DNA of 38,359 nucleotides from JBBQUP01 sp038212305 (GTDB lineage Bacteria > Bacteroidota > Bacteroidia > Bacteroidales > Marinilabiliaceae). Made by a program: the position numbers and the translations under genes. Where the stretch lies: the NCBI GenBank assembly GCA_038212305.1, contig JBBQUP010000022.1, positions 1 to 38,359 of the forward strand, read 5' to 3'. Of this stretch, positions 33,336-38,359 are shown one piece after another; within the stretch, counting starts at the first letter, position 1, and each line of letters begins with the position of its first letter. The notes beneath the pieces are model-generated. The model was not told the DNA's origin and did not search any database. It saw nothing but the letters and a program-made list of their open reading frames with translations.

Positions 33336-34475
33336 ATGCTTAATTCATCTGTTTCCATAAAGGAGAATAGTTTTAATAATAAAATACAATCTATTATTGT
33401 CAACAAAGAGGTGATTGATCTCATATCACATGCAATACAAGTACCTATTGATGAAGCTTTTATCGAAGTATTAAAAAAATCAGTTCATTTATTGGATCAA
33501 TCGGTTAATCCTTTAGGTCAACCCGAGTTGGTAGAATCGTTAATTTCTTTGACTCACAAAGCATATGGTTATTTGTACGAAAGCAAGGATGAAGTATTAA
33601 TTACCGCTGGTCTACCTCAAGCATTTTTCACATCAATTAATGCGTTTGTGAAAGAAGGAGATCAGGTTGTTGTATTAGAACCTGCTAATCCCATTCTACA
33701 TCAAATTATTGAGATGAATGGTGGTATTGCAGTACCTGTGCGGTTAAACGAATCGGACGAAGAGATTAAATGGGATGAGATTCAGAAAAATATCTCCCCG
33801 CAAACCCGAATGATTATAATGAGTAATCCTGGTTTTGGCGTAGGTCGTTTGTTCACCGATTTGGATTTGATTCGTCTTCAGCGCATTATAAACGGGACTA
33901 AAATTATACTATTATGCGATGAAACCTTTCAGCATTTTATTTACGATGGTGAAACCCATCAAAGTCTTTCATTATTTCCAAAACTTGCAGAGCAAAGCAT
34001 ATTAGTGGCATCACTATCTGAACCATGTTTTGCTTCGGGGATTCGTTTGGCTTACTGCTTGGCACCTGTTAATTTAATGAAAGAGTTGCATCGAGTTCAT
34101 TTGCTTATTCAAGATGGAGTGAGTGGTCCAGGCCAATTTGCTGTAGCCAAATGGTTGTTGGAGGGAAATTATAAAATAATTGCTTCCGAATTTCAAAGGA
34201 AACGTGATATATTTAATGAAGCAATTAAGGATTCACTTTTTAAACCTTCAGTAACTCCAGGCGGTATTTTTGAAGTACTTTCGTTTACAGGTCAGTCGCG
34301 ATGGGAAAACGATAAAGAGTTTGCTTTGTTTTTAGCTGAAGAATTAAGCATTGCAACACTCCCAATGAGTTTGATTAATTTTGATAAAGGGAAACAACTG
34401 TCTATTCGCATCAACTTTGCTCGTCCCGATGATGTTTTAATAAAAGCTGCGGAAGCACTTTGTAGGGTGAGCTAA
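33336..34475 (+). CDS. Aminotransferase-fold protein lacking the PLP-binding lysine
   Basis: A 379-residue protein of the fold-type I, class I/II aminotransferase superfamily. The large-domain landmarks are present: AGLPQAFFTSINAFVKEGDQV, VLEPANPI, D195 in CDETF (binds the PLP nitrogen in active enzymes) and R358 in SIRINFAR (substrate carboxylate). The internal-aldimine motif SxSK reads SLSEPCFASGIRLAY, so the Lys position is E229. The NPxNPTG motif reads NPGFGVG (164-170), with Phe167 in place of the key Asn, and the Tyr after DE is Phe198. Three catalytic positions are changed while the reading frame is intact. It is therefore probably not a normal transaminase; a binding, regulatory or altered role is possible. 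It converges on the mod operon. Confidence 0.85.
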   Translation: MLNSSVSIKENSFNNKIQSIIVNKEVIDLISHAIQVPIDEAFIEVLKKSVHLLDQSVNPLGQPELVESLISLTHKAYGYLYESKDEVLITAGLPQAFFTSINAFVKEGDQVVVLEPANPILHQIIEMNGGIAVPVRLNESDEEIKWDEIQKNISPQTRMIIMSNPGFGVGRLFTDLDLIRLQRIINGTKIILLCDETFQHFIYDGETHQSLSLFPKLAEQSILVASLSEPCFASGIRLAYCLAPVNLMKELHRVHLLIQDGVSGPGQFAVAKWLLEGNYKIIASEFQRKRDIFNEAIKDSLFKPSVTPGGIFEVLSFTGQSRWENDKEFALFLAEELSIATLPMSLINFDKGKQLSIRINFARPDDVLIKAAEALCRVS

Positions 34476-34533
34476 AATTTCTTTATGTCGACTCCACTTA
34501 AAATTGGTTCAAACTTATGATGCTATAATTGAT

Positions 34534-35412
34534 TTACCCTATCTTCCTCACAATAGGATTAAAGGCTTTCGAAACCACCAGTACTTTATCTCCGGGTTGA
34601 TACGTCGTTTCATCTTTGCAAACTGCTACTTTCATGGGCGTATTACCAGCTAATACGGTTAGGATCACAATCACATCTTCGATTTCAACAGCCACTACTT
34701 CGGCCATAAGTTGAACCTTTCCACTTATGCGTGCATCGCCAAATACATCAAAAGGAGAGCCTGTTTTTTGAATTTTACCACTCTCTAAAATAAGTACCCG
34801 CTGAGCCATCCGAAATACTTCGGGCAAATCGTGAGTAACCAAAAGGGTAGTAAGTGCTTGCGATTTTTGAAGCGTAAGCAGTTCATCTTGTAAGCGATGT
34901 CGGATGGTTGGATCGACGGCTGAGAGTGGTTCATCGAGTAATAGTAGCTGAGGCTTTTTAGCCAATGTGCGGGCGAGTGCTAGTCGCTGACGTTGTCCTC
35001 CAGAGAGTTGAAGCGGTTTGTGATGTTGTAACGCTCCCAAATCGAACAGCTCTAATAAATAGTCTAACTCGTTTTTATTTCGTTTGGGTTGAGCAAATTC
35101 TATGTTTTCGCGTAAAGTCATGTTCGGGAAAAGTGCATAATCCTGAAACATGAATCCGATGGGTCGGTTTTGAGGTTTTTGAAATAAGCGCGTTTTGGTG
35201 CAAGATAAAAGCTCGTTTTCCAGTGTGATTTTTCCTTTGGAGGGTTTTGTTAATCCGGCTAAAATTCGCAGAATAGTTGATTTACCCGAGCCAGATGGGC
35301 CGTATAGTGCAACCATCTCACCTTTGTTAATTGTAAATTGAGCATCTAACAACATTGGACCCGATGCTGTATTAAGCTCTTTTTGAATCGTTGCAATTAA
35401 AAAGGCTTCCAT
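34534..35412 (-). CDS. modC: Molybdate ABC transporter ATPase
   Basis: A 292-residue cytoplasmic ATPase driving molybdate (or tungstate) uptake with ModB. Walker A is GPSGSGKST at 38-46, the Q loop is at Q90 in MFQDYALFPNM, the signature LSGGQRQRLALAR is at 136-148, Walker B is LLLLDEPLSAVD at 156-167 and the switch His is H194. A C-terminal TOBE domain at about 232-290 would bind oxyanion and regulate transport. The ATG at 35412 lies inside the end of modB (16-bp overlap), indicating coupled translation. It is the last gene of the mod unit. Confidence 0.93.
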   Translation of the reverse strand: MEAFLIATIQKELNTASGPMLLDAQFTINKGEMVALYGPSGSGKSTILRILAGLTKPSKGKITLENELLSCTKTRLFQKPQNRPIGFMFQDYALFPNMTLRENIEFAQPKRNKNELDYLLELFDLGALQHHKPLQLSGGQRQRLALARTLAKKPQLLLLDEPLSAVDPTIRHRLQDELLTLQKSQALTTLLVTHDLPEVFRMAQRVLILESGKIQKTGSPFDVFGDARISGKVQLMAEVVAVEIEDVIVILTVLAGNTPMKVAVCKDETTYQPGDKVLVVSKAFNPIVRKIG

Positions 35413-36080
35413 ACGCTCTGTTTACGGTTGATGAGGTTAATTGCAATCAGCAATGTAAAAGTGACTGCAAATAAAATAAGTGCATATCTGTTGGCAATTT
35501 CGGGATGTAAATCTTGTAGCTCGTCGTAAATGGCAATACTAGCCACGCGGGTTTTACCTTGGAGGTTGCCACCTATCATTAGCACCACCCCAAATTCGCC
35601 AATTGTGTGAGCAAAAGTTAGCACTCCAGCCGTTAAAAGCGAGGGTTTAATGTTGGGTAAAAGCACCTTATAAAGAGTTGTCCATTTATTTTTGCCAAGT
35701 GTTGCACAGGCTTCGGAGAGCGAAGGAGGTAGATTTTGCAACCCACTTTGTATGGGTGAAATCATAAATGGGAGACTAAAAATTATCGATCCAATCACAA
35801 TTCCCTCGTACGAAAAAGCCAACTGTACATCGAACCATTCTTTAAGGATGTTTCCGGGGAAATTATCGGGACTGTAGGCAACCAATAAATAATAACCAAG
35901 TACCGAAGGTGGAAGCACTAATGGCATACTAATGAGTGCGTCTAATATGGGTTTGCCTCTGAATTGATTCGTGCCAAGCAAAGCGGCAATGGGAATGCCT
36001 ATCACAAATAATATACAAGTTGTGGTAATGGCTAGCTTAAATGTTAACCAAAGTGTTTCCCAAAATAGCGGATCAATCAT
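35397..36080 (-). CDS. modB: Molybdate ABC transporter permease
   Basis: A 227-residue inner-membrane channel subunit with about five membrane segments. The conserved N-terminal part reads PLFWETLWLTFKLA, the proline-rich turn is ALISMPLVLPPSVLGYYLL, and the cytoplasmic EAA loop that contacts ModC is EACATLGKNKWTTLYKVLLP, followed by TIGEFGVVLMIGG, a ModB-type signature. The start codon overlaps the end of the mop-like gene by 8 bp. Confidence 0.94.
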   Translation of the reverse strand: MIDPLFWETLWLTFKLAITTTCILFVIGIPIAALLGTNQFRGKPILDALISMPLVLPPSVLGYYLLVAYSPDNFPGNILKEWFDVQLAFSYEGIVIGSIIFSLPFMISPIQSGLQNLPPSLSEACATLGKNKWTTLYKVLLPNIKPSLLTAGVLTFAHTIGEFGVVLMIGGNLQGKTRVASIAIYDELQDLHPEIANRYALILFAVTFTLLIAINLINRKQSVWKPF

Positions 36081-36483
36081 GGTCGGGTAGCATTAATAAT
36101 ACTTCGTTGGCTTTAATAAAAGCAGTTACAATATCACCTGGTTCAATGGATAATCGTTGGGCTGAACGGGTGGTGATGAGCGATGTGAGCAGGTTGCCAT
36201 TTGAGTTGAGACTAATTTTCGAGAAGATGATGCCTCGCTCAATGGTTAACACGTTGCATTCGAGTTGATTTCGCAGACTGATTAAGCCACTTACATTTTT
36301 GCCTAAACTCACCTCCGATTCTTTAAAAACGGCTACAATCGACTGGTTTTCTTTTAGATAAGGCAATGTTTGAGGTGTTCCAATTACAATGGCTGATAAA
36401 TTACCCGAAGCACTCGAAATATCTACCAACGAAATATTTTCAGAAGAGGTAATTGAAACGATATGACCTTCAATTTTATTCAC
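36073..36483 (-). CDS. Di-domain TOBE/Mop molybdate-binding protein
   Basis: A 136-residue soluble protein built of two Mop/TOBE units (about 1-66 and 70-136). The first reads NKIEGHIVSITSSENISLVDI and ends FKESEVSLGKN; the second carries SLNSNGNLLTSLITTRSAQRL and ends FIKANEVLLML, typical of the family. Such molbindins store or buffer molybdate, and as ModE-type halves they sense it; no DNA-binding domain is attached here. Its ATG overlaps the modA stop codon (ATGA) and its own end overlaps modB, so it is an integral member of the transporter operon rather than a stray gene. Confidence 0.87.
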   Translation of the reverse strand: MNKIEGHIVSITSSENISLVDISSASGNLSAIVIGTPQTLPYLKENQSIVAVFKESEVSLGKNVSGLISLRNQLECNVLTIERGIIFSKISLNSNGNLLTSLITTRSAQRLSIEPGDIVTAFIKANEVLLMLPDHD

Positions 36484-37241
36484 TTGTCAGTTGTTAAGTA
36501 GCCGTATTTTTGAAAGATGTTTTTACCTGTTTCGCTCAAAACAAATTTGGCAAAATTTTCTGATAATTGTAGGTTGGCATTCTTTTTAATAATCACAAAG
36601 GCTTGATGAATGGGTGAATGCCAATCGGAAGGTATTAAATAACTGGTTCCAACATTTGCAAATATGGGTGAAATTAATTGCGATTTGGCAATTACAGCCA
36701 CATCAACATTGCCTGAGTAAGCAAATTGAGCCGTTTGAGCAATGTTTTCAGCCAAAACTAATTTTGCTTTTACATGATCGTATAAATTTTGCTTCGTCAG
36801 GCATTCGACTGCGGCATTTCCATACGGAGCTAATTTGGGGTTAGCTATGGCAATTTTATTTATTTTGTTGGATTGAAGCACTGATAACCCTTTGGAAACA
36901 TCCATCGATTTACTCCATAAAACCAATAACCCAGTTGCATAATAAGAAGGTTTGCTCAGTGCCAATCCCGATTCCCATAATTTTTGAGGATGGGAAACAT
37001 CGGCTGAAAAATAGAGATCGAATGGGGCGTTTTGCGATAGCTGGTGATACAAACTTCCCGATGAACCAAAAACGGTATGTATTGATGTTTCTTTATTCGA
37101 TTCGCAAAACGCTTTGATCAGTTCCGTTAGGGGTTCCCTAAAGTTAGATGCTGCCGCAATGGTAATGGTTTGCGAATATAAAAAGCTCGAATTGGATAGC
37201 CCTAAGGCTAGTATTATAAGAAATTTAAAATAGTTTTTCAT
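36480..37241 (-). CDS. modA: Molybdate-binding protein
   Basis: A 253-residue periplasmic binding protein. The signal peptide covers about 1-24 (LIILALGLSNSSFLYSQ). Ligand-pocket and fold motifs are AAASNF at 29-34, FGSSGSLYHQ at 58-67, DLYFSAD at 75-81, NPKLAPYG at 134-141 and SGNVDVAVI at 176-184, all standard for ModA. The ATG at 37241 is preferred because it starts directly before the signal peptide; the frame continues to 37295 but adds 18 unlikely residues. First gene of modA-mop-modB-modC. It would recognise molybdate or tungstate; the sequence does not settle which. Confidence 0.94.
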   Translation of the reverse strand: MKNYFKFLIILALGLSNSSFLYSQTITIAAASNFREPLTELIKAFCESNKETSIHTVFGSSGSLYHQLSQNAPFDLYFSADVSHPQKLWESGLALSKPSYYATGLLVLWSKSMDVSKGLSVLQSNKINKIAIANPKLAPYGNAAVECLTKQNLYDHVKAKLVLAENIAQTAQFAYSGNVDVAVIAKSQLISPIFANVGTSYLIPSDWHSPIHQAFVIIKKNANLQLSENFAKFVLSETGKNIFQKYGYLTTDK

Positions 37242-37544
37242 GACATTTAAGTTGTTGTAAAATACATATTCTAATGTTGACAAGCAAGATTTCAATTGTT
37301 GTGCTAGAGATTGAATTGTCGAGTTTTATTGTATTAATTAATTTTTTATTGACGTTAAATAATTATAATCCAGATAAATATAGTTTTGATGTTTTCGAGA
37401 TTTAGAAGTTCATGATCTAATATTTTCTACCGTTTTGTGAAAACATCAAAAATAATCGACAAAAAAGTAGAAATTATTTTGAAACTAAAAATTTAGTTGT
37501 AACTTTGAACTAATAAAATAGTTGAACAATAAAGTTGATGGATC
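37242..37544. other. Divergent region between modA and blaI
   Basis: No gene is supported in this AT-rich stretch of about 300 bases. The plus-strand blaI promoter lies at its right end. The modA promoter must be in its left half but no exact consensus was found. No molybdenum-cofactor riboswitch was recognised. Confidence 0.5.
37478..37507 (+). promoter_or_regulatory. blaI promoter with overlapping dyad
   Basis: TTTG at 37478-37481 and TAACTTTG at 37500-37507 match the Bacteroidota -33 and -7 elements, with 18 bases between them. A dyad TTAGTT (37493-37498) / AACTAA (37508-37513) brackets the -7 box and could be the BlaI operator. The start codon follows 37 bases later. Confidence 0.65.
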
Positions 37545-37922
37545 ATGGAACAGAAAAAAGAGCTGACCAAAGCCGAAGAGCAGGTAATGCAAATCATGTG
37601 GAAGTTGAATAAAAAAGTGGCTGTAAAAGAGTTACTCGATGAAATGGATGAGCCAATACCTGCGTATAATACGGTATCAACCATTGTTCGCATTTTGGAA
37701 ACAAAAGGGTTTGTCGATCACGAACCATTTGGAAAAGGTTATCTCTATTTTCCCATCATTGCAAAAAGCGATTACACAAAATCGACATTTAAAACAATGG
37801 TTTCGGGCTATTTCAATGGGTCGTTTAAAGAGATGGTATCGTTTATGGTACGCGAAGAAAAAATTAGTTTAAGTGACGTGGAAGAGTTATTGAATGAATT
37901 AAAAGAGACTAAAACCAAATAA
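37545..37922 (+). CDS. blaI: BlaI/MecI-family transcriptional repressor
   Basis: A 125-residue winged-helix repressor. The family pattern is clear: ELTKAEEQVMQIMWKLNKKVAVKELLDEM, then AYNTVSTIVRILETKGFVDHE with the recognition helix, then the wing FGKGYLYFPIIAKSDY and the C-terminal dimerisation helices. In the classical system the repressor is cleaved after the M56 sensor peptidase detects a beta-lactam. The M56 gene follows 2 bp downstream. No beta-lactamase gene is visible in the window, and in Bacteroidota these pairs often control other envelope genes, so the inducer is unknown. Confidence 0.92.
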   Translation: MEQKKELTKAEEQVMQIMWKLNKKVAVKELLDEMDEPIPAYNTVSTIVRILETKGFVDHEPFGKGYLYFPIIAKSDYTKSTFKTMVSGYFNGSFKEMVSFMVREEKISLSDVEELLNELKETKTK

Positions 37923-37924
37923 TT

Positions 37925-38359
37925 ATGGAATGGTTAATTGTATTTATTGTCAAGTCGCTTTTTGTTGGTTTATTATTATTGGGAATCGCCGAATGGCTGG
38001 TTCTTAAAGGAAACAATTATTCGTTTCAGCGTTTTTATCTGCTATTTTCACTAGTTATTTGTTTGATACTTCCTTTTATTCAAATATCTACATTAGGCAA
38101 TAGTAAAATCATTTTATTACCGGAGGTGACTGTTTTTGGGCAACGAACCTTGTTTGATGGGTTTACAATTGTTAGTCAAGGAGCCAAAAATATAGCTCAA
38201 ATATCCTCTCAATTTATATCATTGCTTTTTTGGATGTATTGGGTTGGAGTAGGAATGTTTTCGGTTCGCATGATGCAAAGTTTATTGGTGATTACTAAAA
38301 TGATGCATGAGGGAGAGAAGCAGATTCATGAATCTCATGTTTTTGTAAAGCCTCGAATC
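37925..38359 (+). CDS. M56-family BlaR1-like sensor peptidase, N-terminal part (runs off window)
   Basis: An open frame of 145 codons from the ATG at 37925 to the window end, 2 bp after blaI. Membrane segments are visible at about 4-24 (IVFIVKSLFVGLLLLGIAEWL), 34-54 (FYLLFSLVICLILPFIQI) and 100-120 (FISLLFWMYWVGVGMF). The topology and the SFQRFYLL segment match the start of BlaR1/MecR1-type membrane metallopeptidases. The zinc HExxH motif and any sensor domain would lie beyond the window, so the activity cannot be confirmed here. Confidence 0.85.
   Translation, partial: MEWLIVFIVKSLFVGLLLLGIAEWLVLKGNNYSFQRFYLLFSLVICLILPFIQISTLGNSKIILLPEVTVFGQRTLFDGFTIVSQGAKNIAQISSQFISLLFWMYWVGVGMFSVRMMQSLLVITKMMHEGEKQIHESHVFVKPRI

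Noticed and set aside
37545..38359. Beta-lactam resistance locus
   Set aside because: BlaI/M56 pairs are widespread general regulators in this phylum and no beta-lactamase or PBP2a-type gene is seen in the window.

Overview
The window is a low-GC, AT-rich chromosomal segment of a Bacteroidota member, most likely of the Bacteroidales/Marinilabiliales type. This rests on several matches to the TAnnTTTG -7 promoter consensus, the near absence of Shine-Dalgarno sequences, A-rich leaders, and lineage-typical families (DUF2723 membrane protein, PD40 propeller protein, PspC proteins beginning MKQ..INL, rbfA beside a LolC/E-like permease, BlaI with an M56 peptidase). No phage, plasmid or CRISPR signal is visible. 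The only insertion-sequence trace is the last 28 codons of what looks like an ISXO2/IS1595-type transposase at the left edge.

Layout. Positions 1-718 are the transposase tail and a decayed intergenic stretch with a palindromic repeat. Positions 719-2680 (minus) hold hflX and a TonB-type energy transducer separated by a strong terminator. A tRNA-Ala(GGC) with promoter and terminator follows at 3118-3191, then a YbhN/LPG-synthase-type membrane protein, a ModA-like lipoprotein and a large hybrid histidine kinase (plus, 3274-8362). A GNAT acetyltransferase pseudogene (8373-8861) precedes a minus-strand operon at 8912-14848: DUF2723 membrane protein, polysaccharide deacetylase, purD and a polytopic membrane protein. 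Positions 15227-23180 (minus) encode a MacAB/TolC-like export cluster: ATPase, two FtsX-fold permeases, periplasmic adaptor, TolC-like outer membrane protein, a second adaptor and a 90-residue orphan. Upstream of it lie PadR and two tandem PspC proteins (23594-26413), divergent from rubrerythrin. A tRNA-dihydrouridine synthase gene converges on rbfA-methyltransferase-LolC/E permease (27406-30791). The right end holds a TPR-PD40-SPOR lipid-envelope-type protein, an aminotransferase-fold protein lacking the PLP lysine, a molybdate uptake operon (modA-mop-modB-modC, minus) and a BlaI/M56 pair cut by the window end.

How the genes may work together. The PadR-PspC-PspC block and the following ABC exporter look like an envelope-stress and efflux region, with three direct repeats at the PadR promoter as a candidate operator. 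Two oxyanion-type binding proteins are present: the true ModA of the mod operon and a solitary lipoprotein homologue placed 23 bp before a hybrid histidine kinase, which suggests a sensing rather than a transport role. The most unusual items are the lysine-less aminotransferase-fold protein (E229 where Lys is expected), the GNAT pseudogene whose stop codon lies inside a perfect 19-bp inverted repeat, a duplicated ~155-bp intergenic element, and several other unrelated intergenic palindromes. I did not find a clear multi-gene system that I could call wholly new.
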